The notes under the pieces: generated by a model
The model's database searches: none
The model's input: only the letters and a program-made list of their open reading frames with translations
Told to the model about the DNA's origin: nothing
Origin: Calonectria ilicicola
Taxonomy: Eukaryota; Ascomycota; Sordariomycetes; Hypocreales; Nectriaceae
Reading direction: 5' to 3'
NCBI GenBank assembly: GCA_020809705.1
Contig: CP085833.1
Location: forward strand, 124,001 to 188,000
Length of the DNA: 64,000 bases
Program-made: the position numbers and the translations under genes
In this document: positions 45,699 to 58,433 of the stretch, piece after piece
How the letters are laid out: each line of letters opens with the position of its first letter
Position numbering within the stretch: position 1 is the first letter of the stretch

Positions 45699-47327
45699 AT
45701 GGCCCCGCCGACAATTGATGAGACGGAGCCCTTGCTCGGGACTGCTGGCCAGCCTCGCACCGAGGATGTTCAAAAGGTGAATTGCGTTGCTCAAGTGGAA
45801 GAGTGTTACAACCTCGACAACCCTCGAAAATGGCCAAGCACATTTAAGTGGTTAATCACCTCCTTGCTATTCTTCATGGCTTTTACAGTGTAAGTTTGTG
45901 CCTAGTGAAGAGAATATCTGGCTGGAGTAGGACTCGCTGACACTGCCCTAAAAGAACATTTAACTGCATCTCACCTGTGCCTATTGCAAGCCGGATAATT
46001 GAGGACCTCACAGGTGGTCAACCTAACAGATATGCAACTGTTCTTCTGGTCACCATCTGGGAACTTGGTGAAGCCGCAGGGCCCCTTGTTATTGCCCCGC
46101 TCTCCGAGAGCTTTGGCCGTTATCCAGTCCTCAATGTCTACAGCGTGCTTTTCGTGGCTGCTACCGCGTTGGCTGCCATGGCACAAACAACATCCATCAT
46201 GATTTTTTCACGCGCCTTGTCTGGCCTGGCTGTCACTTCAAACGTCCTTGCGCCGGCTATCATTGGTGACATTTTCGAGCCCGATCAGAGAGGGTCTCCT
46301 ATGAGCCTCGTCATGCTTGCGCCACTTATTGGAGGCGCCATCGGCCCAGCTCTTTCTGGATATATCGCACAGAGTCTAAGCTGGCGCTGGGTCATCTGGA
46401 TGAGTGTGATTCTGACTTCAGTTTGTTCAGTGCTCTTCCTGACATGTTTCAAAGAGACATACCAAGCCGCCATAATCAAGAGAAAGAGACCATCATTGAC
46501 GAAACCCAGAGACGCTGCGTCACTTGAGGCGAACACCGTTATCGAGGAAGACAAAACCAGCCATGACGGTCAGTTTGTTGAGTCTATTATTCGGCCAGCT
46601 GCGGTCCTTGGCAGCTCCAGGATCTTGTGGGGGCTCTCTTTGGTCGGCGGAATGGCCTATGCCCACTACTACAACATGACTACTACACTGCCGGATATTT
46701 TGGAGACTACATACAACCTCCCTCCTCCGCAAGTCGGTGCTGCAATGTCCTGTTTCAGTGAGTGGAGGCGAAGACCCTTTTGCAAGGATATAGATTGTTG
46801 TACTAACTTCTGCAGGCGTTGGATCCGTTGTCAGCGTCATCTTATGCGAAAAGATGCTTGACAAAATTTACGCTCAAATGCGATCAGCAAACGGAGGCGT
46901 TGGGCTACCTGAATTCCGACTCCCAATTTGCATTATTGGTTCCCTCGGCCTACCTATTACGGTCGCGCTATATGGCTGGATCGCACAAGCACAGTTGCCG
47001 CTATCTCTCCTTTTGATCTCCATCGGCTTGATGGGAACGACCATGCTGGCCGTAGAAATAACCATCGCGGCTTACATAGTCGACGCATTTGGCATATACT
47101 CGGCTTCTGCGATGACTGGATTGATTGTCATGAGATGCCTCATGGGAACATTCCTGCCACTCGGAGCCGCGCCTTTGATCGACTTTTTCGGGCTTGGCTG
47201 GGGTTTCACTATTTTGGCCCTCGTCAACTTAGCAATTGCGCCTATTCCGATCTTCATCATGCAACACGGCCGGAACTGGCGCCAACTATCTAAATACTCT
47301 AGTGTGGACTTTTTGAACCATGAATAG
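45699..47327 (+). CDS. MFS drug/polyamine transporter (DHA1 family)
   Basis: Three exons (introns 45890-45954, 46758-46815) give 501 residues with about 12 spans. The N-terminus has a DNPRKWPS motif just before helix 1, the hallmark of DHA1 proteins such as fungal multidrug and polyamine exporters. ELGEAAGPLVIAPLSE and GAIGPALSGYIAQSLSWRWVIW are motif C and its flank. FLPLGAAPLID lies in the last helices. These are proton antiporters exporting toxic compounds from the plasma membrane. ATG 45699 is the first in frame; upstream codons lack an ATG. It converges on the methyltransferase. Confidence 0.9.
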
Positions 47328-47855
47328 ATAAGACTAGATGAAACTGATCCGGATAAAAAGGGATATAGGGAATGCTCAAGGAGCAACACAAGACAGGGTA
47401 CACCAAAATTGGCTTTCTAATTAAAGACCATAGATATATGGCATCGCTTGAAGCTTTCAGGGTGAAGAAGATCTGGATTCGTTGTATTTACTAAGAACAT
47501 GGTACATCGCATTCGTTAACAGGATTTGGGAGTCACGGCCTTTTTCGGCTCGTTGAACTTTTGTTTTTGTCGGCATTCATGGGATAAGGCATACAGGAAA
47601 AGCATAAACACAACAGAAATCACTAATTGGAGATGAGATTTATCACAGCATGCATTCATCTCGACTTGGAATGTGTAAACTAAAATACACATCATAACCG
47701 GCCTTAACGGTATAAATGATGATGAACAATTTGTCACAGTATGAAAGGGGTGGGACAAGACAGTGCCCGATTCCTGTGGGAAATTGTTGTTTGTTTCCAC
47801 ATACAAAACAATACGGTCTCCCAGAACAGTAACCTTCCATCGATCGCGAATGTAA
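47328..47855. other. convergent intergenic spacer
   Basis: A 528 bp 3' spacer; nothing recognised. Confidence 0.55.
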
Positions 47856-49532
47856 TCATTCCAGGCTTTCGTCTACATTCTCAGTCTCGAGCCTCTGACC
47901 ACGAACAACGCAACTAATACCTAATAAGCTTGCTATGATTGCAACAATGATGAACAGGTTCAAAGTAGGAAACTTACAGATTGATATATGAGTGAACTTC
48001 TGGATCTGTCAGCTCCTTTCGCATGCTGGCCAAGTAGACTTGTGCCTCCTCGTATGTCCACTAATGCCACATTAGATGTCAAGAACTCAACGCTCGTCGC
48101 GAAAATTCGATAATGTTATCAACGTACCCCCAGTAGCTCAGTTAACCCACGAATTGAAAATCCCTCAAGACCTTGGAGGCAAAACTGACGATTCCATGCA
48201 CCCCACTGCTTCAATACCTTGTCTTTGGGCCATGTGCCGCAGGGGACTTTTATGAGCTTCTGATGCACGTTGACAAAACCGGCTTCGTTGACGGCGTCAT
48301 GCGCCTGCTCGCAAGCATAAAATGTCTTACCCGAAGCGTTGCCTAGTTTCTTGAAGATGTCTTCCCACATAATGATGGGAGAGTCTGGCTTGATGGAACC
48401 GTCGTCAGCTTTGCCAAAGCATGACAATTCGACGTGCTCAATCCAGCCTCCAGGCTTGAGATGTCTAGACGTGCCAGTCAGCCCCTCTAATATTCCCTGA
48501 ATCAATTAAACTGGAATATAGTTGGGCAATTGACTGCCTCAAAGCTTTCTTGTGAAACTCAACCCAATTTGGGACAGAGCCGGTCATGGCACGAACATGT
48601 ATAAAGTCGAAATGCTGCTCTGGCCAAGTCCAATCTGTATTTATATCGTCTACTTCGAAACGGCAGTTTGGTGGCACAAATGGAGGCTGAATAGGTGAAA
48701 GGTCAACACCAATGACCTCAGCATGAGGGTGTTCATCTGCAAAGTCGCTATAATGAACCCTAAGTTAACTTATGATCTTCGCAACGCACTACATTGCAAA
48801 ATTGGGCGTATTTGTTCGCCAATCTGTAGAAAGGAATACCCACATAGCCCAGGCACCGGTACCATAACCTGCGTCAAGGACATGCTATGTTGATATTAGG
48901 AAAGGTCGGTTAATTGAATGTGGTGCTCTTACTTGAATATCCTTCTTAAGGGGCACATCATGTAATTTTCCATCAAGTATGATCCGGTGCACTTCGTGCC
49001 TAACGCTGCGTTAGGAATCTCGGTACATAAATGAGGGAAGATTGGAGTTCGTATTATGAATGACAAACATCATATCTTCGGCGTCTTGCTGGACCTCATC
49101 ATTTGGGCCCCTATGGGAAGTTTAGATGCGCTCATGATGATTAATTTGACGGCGCTATTGAAAACTCACCAGTACGAGCCATCCTGGTACGCGTGATATC
49201 GACGGCCATTTTCCCACTTGTAGTTGAGAATTGACGATCTGAGAGAGCTAGTATCACTCACTCTCGTACTAAAGGATCGAAATTTAGTGGTAAGCGTAAA
49301 GATAGGCTCGTCTTGCTTACGACTCAGGGTATGAAGAATCCTCTTGATCAGGGTCCTGGTGTACAATGTGAGTTTGGGGAATTAACGAAGGCGCCAGATC
49401 AAACCTTACAACTTCAATGATTCCACGTTGTTGTTCGGCCGGCGATGACGCGTCCTCTGTTGCTTGACCTGCAGCGGATGGGCTAGCTGAGGGGTCCCTC
49501 AAAGGAGATTGGTTGGACTTGGGCGAAGCCAT
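47856..49532 (-). CDS. SAM-dependent methyltransferase, LaeA-like
   Basis: Ten exons give about 365 residues: 49410-49532, 49321-49355, 49170-49268, 49069-49110, 48933-48999, 48844-48884, 48535-48747, 48128-48464, 47978-48060 and 47856-47913. Motif I is VLDAGYGTGAWAI, with the SAM-binding acidic residue in EVIGVDLSPIQP and LKPGGWIEHVE as motif III. A Ser/Pro-rich N-terminus and YKWENGRRYH-type lead match the LaeA/Tam family. Some members regulate secondary metabolism or methylate small molecules. The donor after residues KKALR is either GTCAAT (48534) or GC (48537), differing by one Gln. Global-regulator status should not be assumed; many paralogues exist. Confidence 0.85.
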
Positions 49533-50967
49533 GGTAGATTCCACTCGTGCCAAATGATCTACAATCATGTAGGTCCTAACCCAAAGAGCATTAATAATAA
49601 ACTTTTTATGACAGCTAGAATCCCACGGAGAGAAATAATTTGCATCGAGAGGGGGAGAGAAATGTGGTGGGGATGCCCCTCAAAGGTGCAGGGGTCGTTC
49701 GGGTATGTCGACCAACATCCACGGGGTTGAGGATCAAAGCAGGCAATTTACCGAAGCCAGGTGGCACAATAGTTTCAATATCATACGACGCACGTGAATC
49801 TTACATCTTGGCATTGGCCACGACTAAATCATGAGGGGATGCACATACGCAACGGCTACCCATTGGGGCGATTCATAGGAGCTATTGTAGAATGAATAAT
49901 ACTTGGGGATAAGGCAAAAACATCCTGTAGAAGTAATTTTGATTTTATTGTAAGGATTTATGATGTACCCTTTGAATTCAAAATGGCCACGATCTTTACA
50001 CCAAATCTCCATCTTTCAACCATAAAAAAGAGTCTAAATTGGCACGTAACCTCGCTTGCTTCTCCCCCCCTTTTGTATCCGAAAACTGGACAAGGAGAAA
50101 CACATTCCAAACAACAACCATATTTTCTAGCAATGCAAATGATTTATCTATCTTTGAAATATGACCCAAAGATTCCAATCGAAAAGGGCGTGAATATTGT
50201 TCTTTCAGGTGTGCTTCATGCCACGGCTCATATGGTCTCCATTGGCTACTAACCTGGATCACGAAGTAGTAGAAGTGATCATAAACAAAACTTAGAGTTC
50301 AACAATATGATTAGCTACAATAAGTATAAATAAAACAACCATTTCCGCATTGGCCTTTTAGATGGGACTAATGGTTTTCACTTGTGAAGCGTTCCTTTGA
50401 GGGCGACAGATATATTAGCGGAGAGATGCATCATACTCTCACGTCGTAATCGTTGGGCACGGCCAGTAACATATCTCTAGAAGGCTGAGATCCAATAAAA
50501 TGGTACTAGACTCAAATGAGAAACTCTTATTACTGATCTTTGGAGATTTGGTAGTGGACCCGCAGAATATACTGGAGGTGATCGCTGGATTTCCTCGGAG
50601 ATGCGGAGATGCCGTTTCGACCACATTTCTGTGACGGGTGAAATGAAAGATCCTGATATTGCACCATACCTAACCAATGAAATTATTTGGGATTTGCTAA
50701 TAACAAATATTGCGTTTAGATATTTGCTGTTGCACCATATTTTGCAAAATCGACGACAACAGCACTGGATAAAGAATCGCTAAAGGAAAATGCAGCACAC
50801 ATAGAAAGAATGATATTGCACCATTTTATCCCAAGCTTGCGAGTTTAAATAGAACTTATAAATACACATTTTTGGGTCCTTTGAATTCAGTGGGCGTGTG
50901 GAAAATTGCCAATGAGTGGAAAATCTGTCATCTTAGCCTGCGATTGTCCGTCCATTTGACCGCCAAA
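49533..50967. other. divergent intergenic region
   Basis: A 1.4 kb AT-rich region between divergent methyltransferase and transporter genes. It presumably holds both promoters. The short open frames lack support. Confidence 0.5.
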
Positions 50968-52866
50968 ATGTCTGACAAGTCCTTGGCGGCCATTTCCGTC
51001 GACCCCGTGATTTCGGCGAACAATTCACCTTCTAAGCCATCTTCAAAGAATAATTTATATGGAGATGGCGACACCTTCGCGATCGGTGCTTCTGCAGAAC
51101 TCTACGAGCCTATTCCCGAATACGAAGGGAGACACAGATATGACCCCACTGCTGAGTGGACAGAAGCGGAAGAAAAGAAGTTGGTGAAAAGGGTAAGATT
51201 CCTGCTACATTTTAAGAAAGCCTTTTGGAATTGTGCTCATTGAACTTATTTCTGCTTTGGCAGCTTGATTATCGGATCTGTTCCTGGGTCTGTTTGATGT
51301 TCTTCGCTTTACAACTGGATCGAGGTAATATTTCACAAGCGCTTAGTGGTGGTATGCTGGATGACCTTGACCTATCTACAAACCATTACAACTATGGGAT
51401 GATGATATTTTACCTATGCTTCCTTTCTGCTGAAGTACCTTCACAAATGATATCAAAAAAGCTCGGACCTGATGTTTGGATTCCAATTCAAATGGTTACT
51501 TGGAGTATCATTGGGATTTGCCAGGCACTTGTTGTTGGAAAAAAGAGCTTTTATGCCACTCGTGCATTGTTAGGGCTAGTAGAGGGTGGGTTTATTCCCG
51601 ATGCTATCCTCTATCTCTCCTACTTCTACACCAATAAGGAGCTACCGATGCGAATGGCCTACTTTTATTGCTCTTCACACTTCACTTTTATTCTGGCGGC
51701 ATTTTTGGCCTATGGCATTCTGCATATGCATTCAATTGGAGGATGGGAAGGCTGGAGGTGGCTTTTCGCCCTCGAAGGCGCGCTCACTGCAATCATTGGT
51801 GTCTTGTCCTGGTTCTATCTCCCACCAAGTCCAACACAAACAGCCAGTTGGTTCCGAGGCAAGGATGGGTGGTTCACAGAGAGAGAAGAAATTATAATGG
51901 TTAACCGAGTTTTACGAGATGACCCAGGAAAGGTGAGGGCAGATCCTTTCATGTACCGCAGCAGGGAAATTGAAGTTAATCATGTTCTCACAGGGTGGTA
52001 TGCACAATCGCCAAGGACTAACCCTCAAGCTATTGTGGGATGCACTGATAGATTACGATCTATGGCCACTTTATGCAATTAGCTTCACAATGCTCATCCC
52101 AACAAATCCTGTCTCGGCATACCTGACCCTAAACTTGAGATCACTTGGGTTCGATACCTTCGAGACGAATCTACTCACGATTCCGGCCTATGTGATATTT
52201 CTGGCTCAACTCGTTTTCTGGTCTTGGTATTCAGAAAAGATAAATAATCGCATGGCTGTGGTTTTATTTTACTCTTTCTGGTGCCTGTCTCTTTTGCTCG
52301 CACTGGAACTATTGCCCGCTGGGTCTAGTCCTTGGAGTTGGTATGCTGTTACTATCCTGTTGATTGGATTTCCCTATATCCATTCTATTAATGGTGAGTA
52401 AAAATAAACAATACGATGCGAATGTGAGAATTGAATCGGATATCTTTTATCTATAGTCAGTTTAACCTCCAGGAATGCTGGTTCAGTGCGAACAAGGACA
52501 GTTGGTAGCGCAGTGTATAACATGATTTGTCAAGCAAGCTCAGTAATTTCCTCGAACGTGAGTATCACCCACCACTAAAAAGCGTCACGATTTCATAATT
52601 CAAATTGTTTTCTGACGAATAAAATTCATCACTTCTAGATCTATCGCGCAGATGATAAGCCCTATTATCGACGAGGAAACAAAATATTGTTGGCCATAGT
52701 TGGTTGGAATGTCATCATGACAATTTTCATCAAATGGTACTACATCCGGCGGAATCGCACACGTGCTCGGATTTGGGATGCAATGAGTCCCGATGAAAAG
52801 GACAATTATCTCCGTACAACAAATGATGAAGGGAACAAGAGACTCGATTTCCGGTTTGCTCACTAG
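50968..52866 (+). CDS. MFS transporter, Dal5/ACS family
   Basis: Five exons (introns 51193-51263, 51933-51993, 52394-52456, 52558-52638) give 540 residues. The long acidic N-terminus leads to LDYRICSWVCLMFFALQLDRGNIS, the typical first helix of the vitamin/allantoate permease family. ALLGLVEGGFIPDAILYLSYFY is the family signature. GGMHNRQGL lies in the central loop, and SRNAGSVRTRTVGSAVYNM before helix 10 is formed across a splice. The C-terminal tail is basic and ends DFRFAH. The likely role is uptake of a small organic anion. It is divergent from the methyltransferase and converges on the P450. Confidence 0.9.
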
Positions 52867-53157
52867 CTAGCGAACCAGGCTTGACTCAGGTAATGTGTGG
52901 GCCTAGCACTTATCCTGTAAGCTTGCATGTTGCGCATGATAGGAATATGGCTGCAACGACCTATAATGTAAATGTAAATCTAGTGTAGAGTGAGGACTGT
53001 CCTCACACTGTTCTACTTTATCATTAATTTCCAGCTCTCAATAGCACATAAAAAGAGAAGGCAGATATCAAAAATTGAACACATAATTAACATGGCACCC
53101 CATATTTGTCATTCAAAATAATATTTAATTCTCTTAATTTATAATACCTTGAACTTT

Positions 53158-55057
53158 TCATCCTTTGTAGCGTGAATGCAATGTAACGCAGAGACCTTCT
53201 TGGTGAACAAACCACCTGTGCTCGATGTTAACGTAATAATATAAGATATTTTCATGGAAGGACTGACACGCATTTAGTCTTCAAGGGCTTTTCAGGGTTA
53301 ATGAGCTTGATTTCAAATTCGTTGAATAGTGTTGGAATTAGCTAAAAGTTTAGTCAATAGTTTCTAATGCCCGAAAAGAACTTCAAGTTGACTTACTTTA
53401 CTCATTTCCATCATACTAATGTCTAAATTTGAGATTAGCCACTGCCATCATAACAGCCGAGAAACAAAACGACAACTTACTTTTCCCTATGCAGAGCCTC
53501 TGTCCACCTCCAAATGCGAAAAAGAACCTCTCTGGACAAAAAGTGAGTCCACTTTTTGTTTCTTACTTTTTGTGTCATAATGGGCTCACCTCTGTCCCCC
53601 TTTTTGTCTCCAAGCCATCTATCCGGATTGAATCGATCTACATCCTCCCCAAAAACAGAAGAGTCTTGATGAACGACCCATGCATTAATTCCAACAATAG
53701 TCTTCCCATGCTCAATTAATTAGAAAATAAACATATGATATATTGGATCTGGAATTACCAACCCCTGCTGGGAGATATTTCCCACAAATCGTAGTGCCGC
53801 CTTCTGGGACAACGCGAGGAAGATTCATTCCCACTGCTGGATGTAACCTCAATGCTTCGGAAATGCATGCTTGCAAGTACGGCCAGTCGGCCACTTGGGA
53901 AAACTTTGGAGGGAAGGTTAGTCTCCCATCAATTTTTCTTTGCTCCATTTCAGTCATGAAACGTTCAAGACAAGCAGGGTTTTTGAGCAGAAAATAAATT
54001 ATAGCTCTGAGCGAGATGGAGGTGGTGTCACTCCCAGCGAAAACGTTGGCAGTAGCAATTGACTTGATGGCATGATCATCCAGTGCTTCTGGCTTCTGGC
54101 GCTGAACTTGATATAGCTGACCAAGAATATCATCATGGTCGCTCTCTCTGTGCTTTCGGGCTTCTGCTTCTCTAGAAGCATATTGTCTAATTGCACCATG
54201 GCGCAGCGCAAGGCCAAGACGGTGTCCAATGATGGGTGCACAATAGTGATCAAGCCAGAATATCCATGGCAATTGGCCAACCCATGCCAGGGATCTTAGA
54301 GCTGTTTCAATCATGGCAAACGACCCGTCATCCTTTCCTGCCTCAAGAAATCCGAATCTTTTAGAGAAAGACACCTCGCCAATCACATCTGAAACAGCGT
54401 AAGCAACAATCAATTTCCATGCAGAGTACATGTACTCACCGAAAGCAAGCAACTGCAGCCATTTTCCAAGATCAATTGGCTGCGTGCCTTGGTCATGCAT
54501 CCGATTTATAAAGCACTCGATAGCACTATCCATCCACTTTTCTAACGGTGTCAAGGAGCTCATAGAATACAACTTGCTGATGTTTCGCTTCAAAGCAGAG
54601 TGAACTGGGATACTACGCTCGGCAAACAGGTCGGTCCTCTGCGTTCCCTGCCATACACCTTCAGGATATGTGTCAGCCTCTGCAATCATCATTATTACGG
54701 CGTTACACTGACTGTACCAATCACTCTTCCGATATTTTGAACCAGGTCCTAGAAGAATATCAGATTTGCCCGTTGGCATATAGTCTCATGCTGCTCACCA
54801 TAAATGTCCCTAATTGCCTTCAAATCAGACACACTAACTTCGTTTGGCGCCACACGCACTAATGACCCATATTTTCGATGAAGCTTGGGTATAACTCTGT
54901 GCATATCACCCTTTTGGGAATGGTATGCAAGCCATAATCGGGATATAACGGCACGCTGTGGCCCAGGAATTGAAGCAAGTGGACTAAAGAAGCCAATGTA
55001 GGCGTAATAAAGTGCTGTAATTACAGCAAGCGTGGTGATCAAGACTATTAGTGCCAT
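53158..55057 (-). CDS. cytochrome P450 monooxygenase
   Basis: Eight exons sum to 508 codons (507 residues): 54799-55057, 54440-54748, 53763-54388, 53590-53710, 53481-53531, 53397-53422, 53268-53341 and 53158-53215. A membrane anchor at the N-terminus is followed by SIPGP. The I-helix oxygen motif is AGSDTT, the K-helix ExxR is EALR, and the heme loop FAFGGGQRLCIG places Cys452. It is ER-bound and needs a P450 reductase. The heme region is unusually split, with exons of 51 and 26 nt. The acceptor at 53711 reads TTGAG, a weak site. Substrate unknown; adjacent cupin and SDR genes could be pathway partners. Confidence 0.88.
53536..53559. repeat. perfect 10 bp hairpin inside a P450 intron
   Basis: ACAAAAAGTG and its exact reverse complement CACTTTTTGT flank a 4-nt loop within the 58-nt intron 53532-53589. 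A third partial copy (ACTTTTTGTG) follows at about 53566-53575. Such a stem near an acceptor could affect splicing. Confidence 0.85.
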
Positions 55058-55434
55058 TGGAGTGTGGTTGTTCAATCAAATCGTCTTGGGGAAGGGAACC
55101 ATGGACGATAAAATCACAACTTCTTCAAGCCCATAAATCTCTCTTCAATATAACCATTTTCCCACGAATTCGATCGATCTCAGAAACTGCGGTAAGATGC
55201 ATCGGCTAAAGGTTTCGGAAGCGAGGGGCCGCTTTATCGGCCCCTCATTCGGCTCGTAGGCGGGGAGACTAGTCACACAGGGATCTTTGGAGTTGTAGGA
55301 CAAAGCCAAATTTACATTTGTCTTCTGGGTCCCATTTAAAAAGTTATATCATAGGCATTTGATCTATTAAAAATAGTGAACTCCAAAACTCTTAGCTGTC
55401 TTTCCAAAATACCACAACGCACCCACCCCCTACA
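55058..55434. promoter_or_regulatory. divergent P450/cupin promoter
   Basis: A 377 bp shared upstream region. A GC-rich inverted repeat, AGGGGCCG...CGGCCCCT, at about 55225-55246 spans TTTAT and is a plausible regulator site. Confidence 0.5.
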
Positions 55435-55986
55435 ATGGCAGTATACCAAGACGGAACATCATCGCCTCTCAAACAGACGCGTAGATTCATCACGAAACAT
55501 GATGAAAATGGGAAAGCCACATTCTTTGATGCCCCAGGCGCTACCGATGAAGTACAGCTCAAGCGCAGCGATGAAGCAGCATTCAGTGTTATCTACCATA
55601 CTCGCGAAACACCTGTCATCACCAAGAATGACAAGGACCTCAATACTCATCTCAACCCACCAACGTCCATACCAATTGCCGTTAAGAACGGCAGTGTTCT
55701 CAGGATGGTGGATGTAAGCCCCAGAGGAGTATCGCCCATGCATCGCACCAATAGTCTCGATTACGGGGTAGTTCTCGAGGGCGAGGTGGAGTTGATTCTG
55801 GATAATTTTGAGACTGGGCCAAGAAGAGTTCTAAGGCCCGGTGATGTGAGCATTCAGAGAGCCACCAACCACGCGTGGAGAAATTGCAGCAACACAGAGT
55901 GGGCTAGAATGCTGTATGTCTTGCTGGAAGCAACAGATGGGGAGAGCCGTGACGAGGATTGGGGTGGTATCAAGTTGCCAGAATAA
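55435..55986 (+). CDS. single-domain cupin protein
   Basis: Intronless, 183 residues. The cupin core is PMHRTNSLDYGVVLEGEVELIL (His then a Glu position in motif 1) followed by LRPGDVSIQRATNHAWRN (Gly-Asp and His in motif 2), enough for a metal site. It resembles small cupins found in many fungal metabolic clusters, where roles include decarboxylation, isomerisation or dioxygenation. It is divergent from the P450 across 377 bp. A gentisate dioxygenase would be bicupin and about twice this size, so that assignment is not supported. Confidence 0.85.
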   Translation: MAVYQDGTSSPLKQTRRFITKHDENGKATFFDAPGATDEVQLKRSDEAAFSVIYHTRETPVITKNDKDLNTHLNPPTSIPIAVKNGSVLRMVDVSPRGVSPMHRTNSLDYGVVLEGEVELILDNFETGPRRVLRPGDVSIQRATNHAWRNCSNTEWARMLYVLLEATDGESRDEDWGGIKLPE

Positions 55987-56425
55987 TTCGCAGTCCCAGG
56001 TTTAAATATGTAGAACGGTCTCTAATAAACTTACAATTGACACTTTTTCATTGCGTGGTAGAGTCATAAATTTGATGATGTGTATTTAGCATGATCATGA
56101 GTATTGTACGATTTTCAGACTAGATACTATTCAACCAACATAGTTCGCAAAATGGACCTTCATCTCATTAAACTTGACTTATTCACCCACAGTGCTCATT
56201 TACTAGTAGCTTCTGCCGGTTTCTGGCGTGTAATGTCGTACAAATACTGGTAACCGCGATATCAGATTCTTTGTATATACAACTTAGTAACTCCCAATAT
56301 CCACACAATAATTCATGAAGGGATAGCGATCCGTCATGACATCTTAATTTCACATTAATCAGTTGCTCCGCTGAATATCGTAATTTCAACTAGGGGTAAT
56401 ATCCACTAAACTACAAACATAACGA
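55987..56425. other. convergent intergenic spacer
   Basis: A 439 bp AT-rich 3' spacer between the cupin and the SDR gene. Nothing recognised. Confidence 0.55.
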
Positions 56426-57703
56426 CTAATGCGACAAAAGCCACCCGCAATCTATGAGAAGCCAGCATTTTAGTTTGAGGGGAAGATTTTGTATTCTGCG
56501 GAAACACGTACCAATGGCAATTTCTTGACCAGTTGTGGAAAGATTTTTTGCAAGAGCGACATATATCGACGCACATTCTTCTACATTGGGCTACGATGTC
56601 TTGTTAGCTTCCGCCTGATGATTCTTGCGAACCGGTACACTTACAATAGCTTTGAGAGGCGTTTCCTGCTCCCAATTGTGAATTGTGGTATCATCATAAC
56701 GCCTTCCCTGGAACGATAATTAGCTTTCTTTATCAAAGAGTTCCTGGAGCCCAAAAGAGTGCACATTATACATACCCATTCGGTGAGTAACAAACCAGGA
56801 ACCACTGAATTGACTCGAATCTTTGGACCCTGAGTCTGTGCAAGGCATTTCATTAAATGCAGAGCTAGGCCATTGGGTTACTTCTGCTATCATGTACGAT
56901 TATGCACAACTCACCTGCTGCCTTTGTGACGGAATATGCAAGGCTGCTTCCAGAGATGCTGACTCCCTGATCACATGAATTTAGTATAAGGTTTCGAAAT
57001 CACAGGTCTATTCAGATCTCACCGCAGTCGAAGCAGTATATATAAACACACCACCATCCTCATTCTGATTAAATACCGGACTCGCCGCTCTAAAAAGATG
57101 AAGATTCGCTTTGACATTCGATGACCAACACTAATAGTTGTCAGAGCTAGCTTCTCAGGATATAGTGTAGTACTATACCTTATCCCATTTATCTTCACTC
57201 AAAGCATATAGGTCCGAAAGGTCCGAAAACTCAGTCCAGGCCAATTTAAACCATTAGCGTACGGTGATATTTGGGCAGACTTGAATCACTTCTTACTGCA
57301 TTTGAGATGACAATATCCAACCCGCCTAAGTTTTTGTGGCTTTCTTGAACCAAAAGCTCACACTCATGTGCTTTGGAAATGTCCTAGAAACAAAGCCGTC
57401 AAAATCAAGGAGCCTTTAGAGTCTGAGCTTAGACTCATGGGCAGCCACTCACAGCTTGAATGCACGTAGTCTTTACTTGAAACTCAGTAGAGATGTGAGC
57501 GGCTGCTTCCTGCGCCTTTGCATGACTGGATACATAATTCAATGCAATTGAGGCACCCTCGGTCGCGAAAGCACGTGCAATTGCCAAACCAAGCCCTCTA
57601 ATTAGAGGCGAGTATTAGTGAGGGGACAGCGTCTGGGAACTGGCTGTGATTACCTGGACCCTCCAGTAATGAGAACCTTGCGACCCTTGAGTGCGTAGGG
57701 CAT
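56426..57703 (-). CDS. short-chain dehydrogenase/reductase
   Basis: Ten exons sum to 250 codons (249 residues): 57654-57703, 57453-57597, 57297-57383, 57179-57229, 57023-57130, 56915-56966, 56776-56864, 56645-56707, 56512-56590 and 56426-56451. The cofactor motif TGGSRGLG spans intron 1, NA begins the NAG position, the catalytic YSVTK is intact, and VNSVVPGL follows. It would use NAD(P)(H) on a hydroxyl or carbonyl. One oddity: the exon after SNA lacks a canonical acceptor in front of its expected GWTE start. The nearest AG (57230) keeps phase but drops four residues, including the NAG Gly. Confidence 0.75.
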
Positions 57704-58433
57704 ACTGGTTTCCTCTAGCACATCGAAATGCAATAAAAAATTGACCCAACCAACCGAATAGCTTTTCCCTTCGAGCTATATCAACCATGTCATTCGGGTT
57801 TCGGGCCCGCGTTACATAGTACTCGGCAAACCCTGGTCGACCTCCACTTCTTCGGAAGTCCCGAATTGGAGTGGCCCAAACGAATTAGTGTCTGTGGGTC
57901 TTCGGCCCCTCGCAAAGCTAGTGCCCGAATACAACACGGTTTTCTCAAGGAAAGACTTGCTCAACTTGGGTGGCTTTTCTCGATTTCTTGATACTTTCCA
58001 GCCAACTAAGCGGTTATGTTGTATGTCGCAATCCATATATCCGTGAAGATCCAATATGAAGCAAATTTTCTGCTTGATCTTCAGACCGCCACTAGTCATT
58101 GATATAAGTTTAGTTGCTTTAGAATGCTTTGTCTTTTGCAACGATCCATGACGGGTCTTTCTAGAATGTTTTAAATCGTGCGGAAGATTGATTAGCCGAT
58201 TTTTCATCGCGTCCGACGCCGCTCTCAAAGATACAGTTTCGATCTTGTGTAGAAGATAGTGACATTTTCTGGAACTTTTAAATCGATATAAAATACACTT
58301 GGTTGATAAATTGTTTTTCGAGTCCATGTTTTAAAATTTAGCTCTATTGCAAAAGGGAATTGTATGTATTGAATTCAAATCAGATATAGGCTCGAGCTAG
58401 TTCGACAATGATTCTGAACTGAAGCCCTCAGAA
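57704..58433. other. region between two minus-strand genes, with a doubtful open frame
   Basis: A 730 bp gap. It contains a 171-codon open frame at 57812-58327 (-) that is Lys/Arg/Ser-rich, with no recognisable domain, signal peptide or spliced extension. It could be a lineage-specific gene, but chance is at least as likely. Confidence 0.3.

Noticed and set aside
55435..55986. Cupin as gentisate 1,2-dioxygenase
   Set aside because: Half the expected bicupin length and only one set of cupin motifs.
57812..58327. 171-codon minus-strand open frame as a gene
   Set aside because: Long but strongly basic, without domain or intron structure; mentioned only as a doubtful frame.
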